Notes: generated from the sequence alone by a model not told the origin. DNA of 64,000 nt from Clostridia bacterium (GCA_900772475.1 CAAHEI010000085.1:1-64000); one strand, 5' to 3'; numbered from the stretch's first letter, positions 34,851 to 44,005 are shown. Made by a program: numbers and translations.

Positions 34851-35327
34851 TCATTTTATATTAAAACCTACAATGACATGTCCATCACTTAGTTTCATTA
34901 CATAAGTGCTATATTCTTTATTTGCCTCATTTAAATTTCTAACACTAACTCTACCTTCATTTTCTTCAACCCCTAAACTACTATTTAAAGCTCTTATTGC
35001 ATTTTTGGTATTTACTTTATTATGTTCTGCAGCATACATTTTACGGCTATTATCTCCAACTACAGATGAAAAACTACTTGTTGTAACAATAACAGAACCG
35101 TTATCCATATATTTTTTTGCAGTATTTAATAAATCAAGTTTTGTCTTTACAGTGCCATCATACTCATCAAATTCATCAATAGCTGACTTAATTGAAGTAT
35201 CTGTTTCATATACTTGCTTGTAAACATTTATAATCTGGTTAACAGAATATAACACTGCACTTGCAATCATCATTGTAACAATAAGACTAACAGCTATAAC
35301 AAGAGCTTTATTTGACATATAATCCAA
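34851..35327 (-). CDS. Pilin-like small membrane protein
   Basis: A 158-residue protein (TTG or internal ATG start; GGAGGTGA lies upstream of both). One helix at residues about 7-27 is followed by a helical stalk and a soluble domain. It contains YDGTVKTKLDLLNTAKKYMDNG where sister proteins have the SGxQV/TGxDV motif. No prepilin-peptidase site is visible. Confidence 0.45.
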   Translation of the reverse strand: MDYMSNKALVIAVSLIVTMMIASAVLYSVNQIINVYKQVYETDTSIKSAIDEFDEYDGTVKTKLDLLNTAKKYMDNGSVIVTTSSFSSVVGDNSRKMYAAEHNKVNTKNAIRALNSSLGVEENEGRVSVRNLNEANKEYSTYVMKLSDGHVIVGFNIK

Positions 35328-35360
35328 TGGTATGATTCACCTCCAAATCAATTTTATTAT

Positions 35361-36149
35361 CTAATCAATATATCTATATAAATTTCTGTATTCTTCCTCT
35401 TGAATTGTACCTCCATAATTTATATATACACGAGTATTATTCTCTACGCCTCCAACACCAAGAGTAAATGCATTAAACAATATAGTAGCAATAGTAACAT
35501 TTTCATTTCTAATTCTTACGTTAAATTCATCCCCTTTATTCATTGTATATATTTTATTTTCATTGTTGATCTGAGCTCTAATAAATCCTGAATCATCTTT
35601 ACTCACATTATAATTTGCATACATATATGGAATAACTGGAATATCTTCTAAATTTATATTTACATAATCAGAAATTGACATTTCAGAAAAAGGTTTTATA
35701 TTATCTTTATTTTTAATAACATTTAATATCTGTTTTTCAGAATATTTTACTTCAGACGTACTATATGACAATTTTGCATTATTTGATACAGGGTTATTAT
35801 TAAGCCAATTAATATATTCCGAATAGTCTTTTTTTAATTTTACCTTTCCATTATCACTATTTTCATTTCTATTATATAAATAGTAAACTGGAGTATATTT
35901 TTTTGAAACATGTTCCATTTTTACTTCATAAACATTTCCTGTAACTGAAAGTCTTGTAATAAAATCATTATACATTTCTTCTGAAATATATCCTTTTGCT
36001 GTTACGTTGTCTACAAAATTACTAGTTATTTTTAAAGCAAGAGAATATGATATATCATCTAATTTTTCAAAAGTAATGTAAAGTGGTAGTATAAAAAATA
36101 TTAAAATAGATATTAATACTGAAAATACTTTTTGTAAATTATCGTCCAT
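35361..36149 (-). CDS. Pilus-locus membrane protein, paralogue of the dockerin protein
   Basis: A 262-residue protein with one N-terminal helix (residues about 9-27). Its DDISYSLALKITSNFVDNV, TGNVYEVKME and VRIRNENVTIATILFNAFTLG blocks match the N-terminal half of the 483-aa dockerin protein. It lacks the Ig-like and dockerin parts. It ends shortly after the conserved YINYGGTIQ block, so it represents the basic form of this family. AGGAGGG precedes the ATG. Confidence 0.55.
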   Translation of the reverse strand: MDDNLQKVFSVLISILIFFILPLYITFEKLDDISYSLALKITSNFVDNVTAKGYISEEMYNDFITRLSVTGNVYEVKMEHVSKKYTPVYYLYNRNENSDNGKVKLKKDYSEYINWLNNNPVSNNAKLSYSTSEVKYSEKQILNVIKNKDNIKPFSEMSISDYVNINLEDIPVIPYMYANYNVSKDDSGFIRAQINNENKIYTMNKGDEFNVRIRNENVTIATILFNAFTLGVGGVENNTRVYINYGGTIQEEEYRNLYRYID

Positions 36150-36166
36150 ATTCCCTCCTTATTTTT

Positions 36167-36655
36167 TTATTGTCCCTCTATTTCAATTAAAGTTCCAACC
36201 TTATCTCCGGTCAAATGTTGGTTTTCTGTACATTCAATTTTAAATTTTTGATCTAACAATATGTTATTCATAACATATTTGTAACTTGCCTCATCATGAT
36301 TAATATTAAATCTTGAGTATGTAGCTGAAGCTTTTGATTTATTTTCCTCATATACATTAATTACCCTCATTACCCTAATATTAACTTCCACATCATCTTT
36401 ATCATAAAAATAATTAATAAGATTCTTAACATCTGCACCCGTAATATATGAATTTCCAGTAACATTTTCTGTTCCAGAAACCAAAAGATCTTGAATACTT
36501 TGTTCATAATTTGCAGCAAAATCTTGGCCACGCCCAACATTAGATGCCAACTGTTTTGCTGAGTTATAATACATTAAAACTGCTGAAATTGTAGCAACCG
36601 CAAGTAAAGTGCTTACACCTATTACAATAGCTCTAATTGGAGCACTTTCGTCCAT
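36167..36655 (-). CDS. Pilin-like small membrane protein
   Basis: A 162-residue protein: 8-residue N-terminus, one helix (about 9-29), helical stalk, then GNSYITGADVKNLINYFYDKDDVEVNIRV, a motif shared with the 128-aa pilin-like protein (KKMSGAQV). No Gly-x4-Glu processing site is visible. GAGGTGG precedes the ATG. Confidence 0.48.
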   Translation of the reverse strand: MDESAPIRAIVIGVSTLLAVATISAVLMYYNSAKQLASNVGRGQDFAANYEQSIQDLLVSGTENVTGNSYITGADVKNLINYFYDKDDVEVNIRVMRVINVYEENKSKASATYSRFNINHDEASYKYVMNNILLDQKFKIECTENQHLTGDKVGTLIEIEGQ

Positions 36656-36771
36656 GATTTTACCACCTCACTTTTAATTTATATATATAATATACACTTT
36701 AAGAAATTAATTTACCTTGATTATACACATTTTCCACATTTAATTAATTTTTTAAACTATATATTAGTAGT

Positions 36772-36811
36772 AAAGGTATATAACTATATGTGTATATAAT
36801 TATATACCTTT
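36772..36811. terminator. Stem-loop after the candidate major pilin gene
   Basis: An 11-bp perfect stem (aaaggtatata / tatataccttt), extendable inward, lies 12-51 bases after the 36823 stop. The T-tract is poor on the minus strand, so it may be a partial terminator or an mRNA-stabilising end that raises pilin output over the downstream genes. Confidence 0.5.
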
Positions 36812-36822
36812 AAAAAAAGTCT

Positions 36823-37209
36823 TTAATTCCACTCTATAGTAACAGTCCCTGCATCTATATTTTGTGTAACTGTTCCTGTATACATTTTGGTAGCTGTAGC
36901 TGAAGTTGCAGAATTAATGGCCGCTGTATCATTTTTTACTGCCCCATCAATCTTAATTGTAATACTAGATGCATCATCTCTATTTTTTAATTGAACAGCT
37001 GCTGTTCTAACTTGTGCACCTGACATTTTTTTACCATTATATTGTTCAAAAAGATCATTTTGTAAACTTGCAGATATACCATTTACTTGTGCTTGACCTT
37101 TATTAAGTAGGTTTTGACCCATACCAGTTATTAACATTACGGCTGCAATTATAATGATTGTGATGAAAAGACCAACACCAATCATAATAGCTTTTTGTGC
37201 GTTATCCAT
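36823..37209 (-). CDS. Candidate major pilin-like subunit
   Basis: A 128-residue protein: 6-residue N-terminus (MDNAQK), one long helix (IMIGVGLFITIIIIAAVMLI), then a small soluble domain with NGKKMSGAQVRTAAVQL and beta strands. Its position directly after the TadB-TadC fusion, its small size and the stem-loop behind it suggest it is the abundant subunit. There is no canonical Gly-x4-Glu prepilin site. AAAGGGGG precedes the ATG. Confidence 0.5.
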   Translation of the reverse strand: MDNAQKAIMIGVGLFITIIIIAAVMLITGMGQNLLNKGQAQVNGISASLQNDLFEQYNGKKMSGAQVRTAAVQLKNRDDASSITIKIDGAVKNDTAAINSATSATATKMYTGTVTQNIDAGTVTIEWN

Positions 37210-37285
37210 AATTTATATATCCCCCTTTATACATATATATAATATCCACCTAAATGGTGTGATATCCAATTTAATTGTTGCCTTA

Positions 37286-39346
37286 TTAGAAAGACATTTT
37301 TGTAAAATAATTCATCATTTGCATTATTGACACAATCATAAGTGGAGCAACTAAATATCCACCTATAAGTAGTACCATTGGTGTAAATCCAAGTACTTTA
37401 CCAATAGCTGTTTTCTTTTTAATTAACCTTTCGTTTCCTTCTTTTCTTCTTTCATAGAAGAAAGCTCTTTCTGTTTCTAGTTCATCAAATGCATCCCTTA
37501 TTGGTATTCTTTCAACAGCTGATTGTAATTGTTCTACAATTCTTTGAAAATCCTTATATGGCACAGCTTCTTTTAAATCTTCTAATGCTTCATATGCACC
37601 GGATTCATAGTTGTTAAGACATGTTGCAATTGGTTCTTTAAATGCATAAGAAAATCTACATAACCATTCAAGAATTGTTTGTACATCAATTCTATCTATA
37701 TACATAAGCATAAGAATAATTGACTGAAATTGCATTATTTCATTTTCTTTTTCCATTTCACGTATTTTATTACGTATAAACAACATAACTGATGGTGCAT
37801 AGTATGCAATAAATGCTAATATAAACGATGTAAGTACTTGCCAGAATTTTATATATGAATTTTTTATACTTTGTATTTTGTTATATACTCTTGTTACCTC
37901 ATCTGCATCAGTCTTACCTGTTACAGGATCGGTAAATTCCATTTCTAATTGTTCCTTAGTTACATTTTTGTTTTTATATTTATCAATGTATGTTTTATCT
38001 CTATCATTTATTGCTTGAGCAGCTTTTTCTTGCTGTTCAGTAAGTTGTCCAAATGATAAAAATTCATCACTTATTTTTTCATAAGTAGCCTTTACATCTA
38101 TACGTGTTATATTAAACATTAAAGTAAATGCTAATATAAATGTGACAAAGGCTGCAGTTATTTTATTTACATATAACCATTCAATTGTAAGATATGAATT
38201 GGTATTTTTAATAAGTATTGTTTCATTTCTATTTTTTCTTGTATTAGGTCTTGATTTAAATGCATCAACTATTTGTTTAATAATAGGTATCTTGTATAAT
38301 TTGTCCTGCCACCTTACACTAGCAACTCTATCAAATTTGATTTGTTCTGAATCTTCTTTTACAATTCTTAACATCAAATATGATACAAATATTGATATTA
38401 TAATAAGTGATTGCATTATAAAACCAAAACTACTGTTATAGAAGTTTGAGAGTGCCGGGAAGTTAGATTCAGCCCAAGCTTGTAATGGCTTAATACATAC
38501 AAGTGGTACTACTGCAATTACATTTAAACTTCTAAACATATAATTTATTTTATCTTGTTTTAATATTTCAAGATAAATTTCTTGTAAAATATTGTTTAAA
38601 TTTTTTAGATAAACTGATGTACCATCAATTTTTCTATCACCCAAGTCATAAGTTAAATATGATATACCAGCAAATAATTTTAGAAATCTATTTGGTGCAC
38701 TATCATAATACTTTTCTAACTCTACCTCTGGATTATCCGAAATTATTGCTTCTTTAATACGTCTAAGTTGAGGTCCTATCTCTTTATCTCCAAGCTCATC
38801 TATGACTGTAGCAAATGCTTCATCAATCATCCCATGTTCATGAAATGCATGTCTTATTGTTGTAAATGCATCTGGCATTTGTCTTAATATTTTGTTTGAG
38901 ACAGACGTTATACCAAGATCAATCATTTTTTCTGCTATAATTAGAACTCCAACTATAACAATTAAAGTCATATATAAATCATTTACTAAATTTATTAATA
39001 CAAATAATGATATGAATATGAATATTACTGCAAATAACATATATTTACCTGTTCTTTTTCTTAGCTCATATTCTGTATAATCATTTGTCATTTCAAGTTT
39101 TAATCTTGTCTTTTTTGTATAATACTTTATTATTGGCATTTTTACAAAAGTCATATATACAATTTGATATAGTCTATCTAAAATATCTTTAAAACTAGAC
39201 TTATTTTTAACCATCAAATTATCTTTTGCAAAAAGTGCTGAATTTTTCTTGTACCTATGTTTTATAACTTTTAAATACAAAAGTAAAACGAGTATCCCAA
39301 TTAAAGAAAAAGCTAGTAAACCTATTGCAACATATGTAATATTCAT
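37286..39346 (-). CDS. TadB-TadC fusion (double T2SS-F platform protein)
   Basis: A 686-residue inner-membrane platform protein. The start at 39346 is chosen because GGAGGTGATAGT lies just before this ATG; an earlier in-frame ATG lacks one. Two T2SSF-like blocks are visible: about residues 150-265 (LRQMPDAFTTIRHAFHEHGMIDEAF...) and about 535-665 (FQSIILMLMYIDRIDVQTILEWLC...). Each is flanked by helix pairs. In standard Tad loci these are separate TadB and TadC. It starts 4 bases after the ATPase stop. Confidence 0.72.
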   Translation of the reverse strand: MNITYVAIGLLAFSLIGILVLLLYLKVIKHRYKKNSALFAKDNLMVKNKSSFKDILDRLYQIVYMTFVKMPIIKYYTKKTRLKLEMTNDYTEYELRKRTGKYMLFAVIFIFISLFVLINLVNDLYMTLIVIVGVLIIAEKMIDLGITSVSNKILRQMPDAFTTIRHAFHEHGMIDEAFATVIDELGDKEIGPQLRRIKEAIISDNPEVELEKYYDSAPNRFLKLFAGISYLTYDLGDRKIDGTSVYLKNLNNILQEIYLEILKQDKINYMFRSLNVIAVVPLVCIKPLQAWAESNFPALSNFYNSSFGFIMQSLIIISIFVSYLMLRIVKEDSEQIKFDRVASVRWQDKLYKIPIIKQIVDAFKSRPNTRKNRNETILIKNTNSYLTIEWLYVNKITAAFVTFILAFTLMFNITRIDVKATYEKISDEFLSFGQLTEQQEKAAQAINDRDKTYIDKYKNKNVTKEQLEMEFTDPVTGKTDADEVTRVYNKIQSIKNSYIKFWQVLTSFILAFIAYYAPSVMLFIRNKIREMEKENEIMQFQSIILMLMYIDRIDVQTILEWLCRFSYAFKEPIATCLNNYESGAYEALEDLKEAVPYKDFQRIVEQLQSAVERIPIRDAFDELETERAFFYERRKEGNERLIKKKTAIGKVLGFTPMVLLIGGYLVAPLMIVSIMQMMNYFTKMSF

Positions 39347-39350
39347 ACTA

Positions 39351-41249
39351 TCACCTCCAAGCTGCATCTATGAAGTTATCAAAACTTCTTACATCTTCTG
39401 GTGACATATTATCTCTCATTGATTTTATATTTTCTTCACTTATTGGGTTTACAAATACATATTTTCCATCTTGCCATTCAACAATATTTCTATATGTATA
39501 GTTACTTGTTTGTGTCATATGTTCAAAATACTCGACTGCATTGTCCATAAAGCTATCAAGTTTTTTGTCCATATCTTTTACTTTCCTATAATCATTATTA
39601 TATGAGAATTTTTTCTCAAGAGGTATACATTCTGTTATTCTTTCAATATATCTTGTACCATCTGTTCCTCTTTTTAAGTGAATATCAAAGTTTATAACAG
39701 ATACAACTTGTACTTCAGCAACATCTTCAGATTGGAACATACCTATTTTTAAAAGTGAGTTTCTAAGTGCAGTTATTAAGTTTGGAAAGGTTTTAGCATG
39801 GTGAGTAAATAGTGTAAATTTAGAGGCAACCTGTGCCATTTGAATCATCCATGCAGCAACCGGATCAGTTGCAACCTCACCTAGTATGTTAACTCCACCA
39901 TCAGTTTTCTTTTGAACGTCTAGACCTTCCTGTCCATTTATAGTTTCAGTTTCTCTAAGTGACAAAATGTTGTGATAAGGATAAATTTTTCTTAAGTGTA
40001 ACTCGAATGCTGTTTCCTGTACACGAATTGTAATTGTTGGATATAAATATTTCATTATAGCCATTAGTAATGTTGTTTTACCACAACCCTGCTCACCAGT
40101 TATTGCTGTTACTCTTGCACCTCTAACTAAATATTTTAAAAGCTCAATTACATTTGCTTTATTTTCATGTATTAAAAGCTGTTCTGCAGAAATAAGTGTT
40201 GGAGGAGCAAATTTTCTTACGAAGAATGCCCATGATTCTGAAAAGTTTGGACGTAAAACAACAATACGAGAACCATCTTTCATTTCATTTATTTTATAAC
40301 CAACAGACTCTGATAATTGTCCTGGGTTATTATATTTATATATATTCTGACACACTCTTTTTAATTCAGATTCACTACCAAATGATAAGAAAGATAAGTA
40401 AGTTGATTTACCTTTGTAGAATATCCAAACACTATCGTATGACATTGGAATTTTTCTTTCTTTCATTTGTTCTAAGTAATCTTCCATACCAGAAACTTGG
40501 TCTAAAAATGAAGGTGGAATACCAGATACACCACCTGATACACCGTCTATATTCATATCACGAATATCATCTACAACACTATATCCTTTGTATCCTTGAT
40601 ATACTCTTTGCACTACAATTTCTAACTTATCTTCAAAAGATAATGTATCAGGAGTCACTTCATTTTGAAATATTTGATGTATTTCTGATGCAGTTATAAC
40701 ATAAGATGGAACTTCTGGGTCAAACTCATATTTAGGAACATCAAGATTATATTTTGTTATAATCTCAGTTAAAGCCTCAGATTTATATTGCTTTTTATAC
40801 AAGTGAAGCAATATTTCAAATTCATCTTGTGGAGTTAACTCATCAAAATTATCAAATGAAATTGCATTACTTATATTTGAATTGTTTACTTTATATGTAT
40901 TTCTTAACAAATCAAACATTAAAGTTTTTACATATTTTTTATCACTAGAATCCGCATATCCTGCACCTTTTAATGCCTTTTTTAATTCATATTTAACATT
41001 TTTTCTTCTTTCAAATTCTTCTTCAGAAAGTGCCAAATCATAAAGATTCATTCTTGTGATTTCATCAAATTGCTTCTTTATAAACGCCTGCATACTAGGA
41101 ATACTATATTTTTCTCTTGCTCTTTCAAACTCTGAACGCTTATTATCATCATCAGGTCCGCCCTTTTTAATTTTATATACTATAAAACCTACAACAAACG
41201 CAACAAGTAGAACTATAAGCACAATATTAAAAATAAATGCAACTGACAT
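39351..41249 (-). CDS. TadA/VirB11-type secretion ATPase with N-terminal membrane helix
   Basis: A 632-residue AAA+-like secretion ATPase. The Walker A motif GEQGCGKTT lies at about residue 390. The Walker B/His region reads NILGEVATDPVAAWMIQMAQV then FTLFTHHAKT, with the usual GEVRG Arg replaced. Upstream N-domains (about 180-370) match the CpaF/TadA family. Unusually, residues 4-26 form a transmembrane helix followed by basic residues, so the ATPase is tethered to the membrane. AGGGGTG precedes the ATG. It would power assembly through the downstream TadB-TadC fusion. Confidence 0.78.
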   Translation of the reverse strand: MSVAFIFNIVLIVLLVAFVVGFIVYKIKKGGPDDDNKRSEFERAREKYSIPSMQAFIKKQFDEITRMNLYDLALSEEEFERRKNVKYELKKALKGAGYADSSDKKYVKTLMFDLLRNTYKVNNSNISNAISFDNFDELTPQDEFEILLHLYKKQYKSEALTEIITKYNLDVPKYEFDPEVPSYVITASEIHQIFQNEVTPDTLSFEDKLEIVVQRVYQGYKGYSVVDDIRDMNIDGVSGGVSGIPPSFLDQVSGMEDYLEQMKERKIPMSYDSVWIFYKGKSTYLSFLSFGSESELKRVCQNIYKYNNPGQLSESVGYKINEMKDGSRIVVLRPNFSESWAFFVRKFAPPTLISAEQLLIHENKANVIELLKYLVRGARVTAITGEQGCGKTTLLMAIMKYLYPTITIRVQETAFELHLRKIYPYHNILSLRETETINGQEGLDVQKKTDGGVNILGEVATDPVAAWMIQMAQVASKFTLFTHHAKTFPNLITALRNSLLKIGMFQSEDVAEVQVVSVINFDIHLKRGTDGTRYIERITECIPLEKKFSYNNDYRKVKDMDKKLDSFMDNAVEYFEHMTQTSNYTYRNIVEWQDGKYVFVNPISEENIKSMRDNMSPEDVRSFDNFIDAAWR

Positions 41250-41287
41250 ATTTTCACCCCTCTTATTTTTTATCTTCCATTTTTATT

Positions 41288-42103
41288 CTAATTTTCCCTA
41301 ATCTTAGCCATTTCTACAATTTGATTTGCAATATTTAAAGTCTGAAATATAAAATTTCCGTTATAATCTTTTGGATCTGCATTTATATTTTTGTATAAGA
41401 AATCAACAACAGCACCTGAATTGCACGCGTCTGCAAACATGTAATTATGTGGTACAGTAAATATTGGATCTTTTACCCTATACTTCCATTTAATATTCAT
41501 TACATTATATTTCGATGATTGCTCATAATCTGCAATTACAATTATTTTTTTCTTATCTTTTAGAATTTCGTTTGTTGATATAATATTAAAGAAATCACTA
41601 AATTTTACAGTATCCTGATTTATAACACACACAACAATTTCTGCATCAGATATTGTTTCTTTAATAGTTTTTTTACTAAAATTTTTAGGCATGTCTATAA
41701 AAACTAAATCATATATTTCGTCTGCTTTTCTTGTAACATATGGAAGATTGTTTATAATTTGATTATATCCATCAATATCATCAGCATTCATTCCATATAA
41801 GACGTCTAATCTATCTTTTAACACTGGCTTAGCATAATTTTGTATAGAATCTGCAGTAAGTTTATTACTTGAAACAAGTCTAATCAAAGCATTTATTCCT
41901 ATATTTGAACTTTCGAAGACTCCACTTTGTTTAAGCTCGTCATATGGTGTAAAAGAAGATTCCATTTTACATGAATGAAAATTTGCTTGCATAAGTAAAC
42001 TAGAAACTTTATGAGTCATCCCCATTAATGTACTTACTGCAACTGCAGCATGAGTGTTTCCTGTCATACTTTCATATGGGCTCCAAAATACAACTCTTGA
42101 CAT
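41288..42103 (-). CDS. ParA/MinD-like protein with degenerate P-loop
   Basis: A 271-residue protein with the ParA/MinD strand order (LVFIDMPKNFSKKTIKETISDAEIVVCVINQD) but an N-terminal loop SPYESMTGNTHAAVAVST that lacks the catalytic Lys. It probably does not hydrolyse ATP on its own and may be a scaffold or partner. AGGAGG precedes the ATG. It lies 38 bases before the TadA-type ATPase and 2 bases after the preceding ParA-like gene. Confidence 0.55.
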   Translation of the reverse strand: MSRVVFWSPYESMTGNTHAAVAVSTLMGMTHKVSSLLMQANFHSCKMESSFTPYDELKQSGVFESSNIGINALIRLVSSNKLTADSIQNYAKPVLKDRLDVLYGMNADDIDGYNQIINNLPYVTRKADEIYDLVFIDMPKNFSKKTIKETISDAEIVVCVINQDTVKFSDFFNIISTNEILKDKKKIIVIADYEQSSKYNVMNIKWKYRVKDPIFTVPHNYMFADACNSGAVVDFLYKNINADPKDYNGNFIFQTLNIANQIVEMAKIREN

Positions 42104-42105
42104 TA

Positions 42106-42819
42106 TTACTTCCTCCTTTTTATTTGATTTAATACTTTTTTAGCATTAACATCTCCCATTATTTCTGCCGCAAGATCTGCAAGAATTGCCATATACAATT
42201 TAGAATGTTTTTTAGTTTCTATACTTCCACTAAATTGCGAATCTATATCAGCAAGTCTATCTTGTTCGTCTAATGGAACTTCATAATCTGGTTCTTTCCA
42301 TTTTACTTCATATTCCTTTATTTTTTGGTCAAAATAATCGTCTGCAGCCCTTGATATGTATGATTTATACAATACTTTTGTCATTACAAGTTCTGAATCA
42401 CCTTCAGTATCAAATACTTTCATTGCCTTTATTATTTCCTTATTTTTCTCTATGGAAATAACACTAGTATCAATAAAAAAGTACTTCTTATCAACACCTT
42501 TAGTCCTAAATAATTCATAAGATCTAGCACTATCCATATCAATAATTACAAAGTCATATTTATTTATATCAACACCTTGTTCACCAGCGTAGCTTTCAAC
42601 ATCACGCATACTATCAAACCCAACAGCAAAATCTATATCGCTATATTGAGTTATATATGCCCTGCCCATATTGCTTAGGGCAGGAACAATATATTTTAGT
42701 TTTCTATCTAGTGTTGCATCAACTACTAGTACTGATTTATCCATTACATTAATTGCTTTTGCAAGATTCATAGCAAAGTCGTATTTATCAACATATCCAA
42801 TTAATCCAATTACTTGCAT
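42106..42819 (-). CDS. ParA/CpaE-like protein with degenerate P-loop
   Basis: A 237-residue protein. The ParA-like frame is seen in NLAKAINVMDKSVLVVDATLDR and YDFVIIDMDSARSYEL. The P-loop position reads IGYVDKYDFAMNL, without GKT/S. Nucleotide hydrolysis is doubtful. AAGGAGG precedes the ATG. It may act with the next gene and the distant intact CpaE-like ATPase in positioning the apparatus. Confidence 0.55.
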   Translation of the reverse strand: MQVIGLIGYVDKYDFAMNLAKAINVMDKSVLVVDATLDRKLKYIVPALSNMGRAYITQYSDIDFAVGFDSMRDVESYAGEQGVDINKYDFVIIDMDSARSYELFRTKGVDKKYFFIDTSVISIEKNKEIIKAMKVFDTEGDSELVMTKVLYKSYISRAADDYFDQKIKEYEVKWKEPDYEVPLDEQDRLADIDSQFSGSIETKKHSKLYMAILADLAAEIMGDVNAKKVLNQIKRRK

Positions 42820-42869
42820 TTAATTTCCTCCTTGTATAAATAATCTTGTATAAAATTTTAAATTGTTTT

Positions 42870-43907
42870 TTATTCTTCAGTAGTTCCATTTAATAAAGCT
42901 GTTCTTTGATTTTGTTGAGTTGTTATAGAAGTTTGTGCTCCACTAACTATATTACTATAATTATCTTCGTTATCAGATTTGTAACTACTTAATCCACTTT
43001 CAATTGTTCTTCTTGAATCTTCACTTAATTTTTCTTTTGCTTGTGATAGAATATTTTCATTTGTTTTCATAAGATTCATAACTTGTGAATTTGGTTGGTA
43101 ATTTTCTGAAACTCTAGTTGCTGCTGAAGCAAAGTTTTTATATTTTACAATTAAATCAAACATTTTCTCTGTAAACTCATCAGCATCTGCATCCTGTAAA
43201 GTATCTAGTTCTTTTTCAATTTCTTCAGAAACATATCCTTTAGCAGTTGTAGTTGCTTCTTCTGATAAATTTGTTTGTGATGTAGCATCTGTATATTTCG
43301 TTGCATATAATTTTGAACCTTGATTTAAATATGAATCAACTGTTGCACTGCTAAGTAACAATCTTTCATCTTCAGCCATATTTATCCAAAATGTTTTTCC
43401 AACAATATTTTCAACTTTCTTTTGAGCTAAAACAACATAGTCAGTACCATTAGGAAACATTATTCTTATGTCAACATAATCTCCAATATTAAGATCAGTT
43501 GGCATAAGTACTGTATTTATTTCTTGAGATCTAACATCAGCCGCCACAATTTCAGATGTAACCATTGAATTTAGAACTGGTACATTAGCTGCAATATTAT
43601 ATTTTGCTACGCTTCCAACTATCTCATCTGTAGATTTTGCCGCACCATTTGGCACTGTGTTCTTATTTATATTTTTTGCAACTGTTACCATGTCATTTGT
43701 TATGACCTCACCTTGAATTATATCTCTTTTACATACAACAACATCCTGTGTGTATTTTTGATTATATCCTTTATTCACACCTTTTTCATAGCTCTTAATT
43801 GTACTAATAGACCACCATAATGTAAGTCCAATTCCAACAACACCAATGACGGCACCAATAACAATACCCTGCATCATTTTCCTCTTAATTTGACTCATTC
43901 CTATCAT
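42870..43907 (-). CDS. CpaB/RcpC-like SAF-domain protein
   Basis: A 345-residue protein with one N-terminal helix (residues about 12-33). A SAF domain follows (CKRDIIQGEVITNDMVTVAKNIN, GSVAKYNIAANVPVLNSMV), then the RcpC-like block DLNIGDYVDIRIMFPNG. The C-terminal 130 residues are helical and polar. CpaB/RcpC proteins are periplasmic or wall-side Tad components. The start at 43907 is chosen over a longer frame because TTGGAGG lies 11 nt upstream. It is the first gene of the operon. Confidence 0.75.
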   Translation of the reverse strand: MIGMSQIKRKMMQGIVIGAVIGVVGIGLTLWWSISTIKSYEKGVNKGYNQKYTQDVVVCKRDIIQGEVITNDMVTVAKNINKNTVPNGAAKSTDEIVGSVAKYNIAANVPVLNSMVTSEIVAADVRSQEINTVLMPTDLNIGDYVDIRIMFPNGTDYVVLAQKKVENIVGKTFWINMAEDERLLLSSATVDSYLNQGSKLYATKYTDATSQTNLSEEATTTAKGYVSEEIEKELDTLQDADADEFTEKMFDLIVKYKNFASAATRVSENYQPNSQVMNLMKTNENILSQAKEKLSEDSRRTIESGLSSYKSDNEDNYSNIVSGAQTSITTQQNQRTALLNGTTEE

Positions 43908-43967
43908 ATGTTTCAACCTCCAAATTATCTTTTTTACGTTATAATTAAAATATAACCTATCGTATCT

Positions 43968-43996
43968 AGTATATATTTTTATATAAAAAAAATCAA
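43968..43996 (-). promoter_or_regulatory. Promoter of the Tad-like operon
   Basis: TTGATT (43991-43996), 17 bases, TATACT (43968-43973) on the minus strand. The -10 lies about 60 bases before the CpaB start. Confidence 0.65.
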
Positions 43997-44005
43997 CACG
44001 TTGAT
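43992..44005. promoter_or_regulatory. Candidate operator at the Tad-like promoter
   Basis: The dyad ATCAAC-AC-GTTGAT overlaps the -35 box, so a bound repressor would block it. No regulator gene is assigned. Confidence 0.4.

Noticed and set aside
40196..40699. 167-codon plus-strand ORF
   Set aside because: Antisense shadow of the TadA-type ATPase gene.
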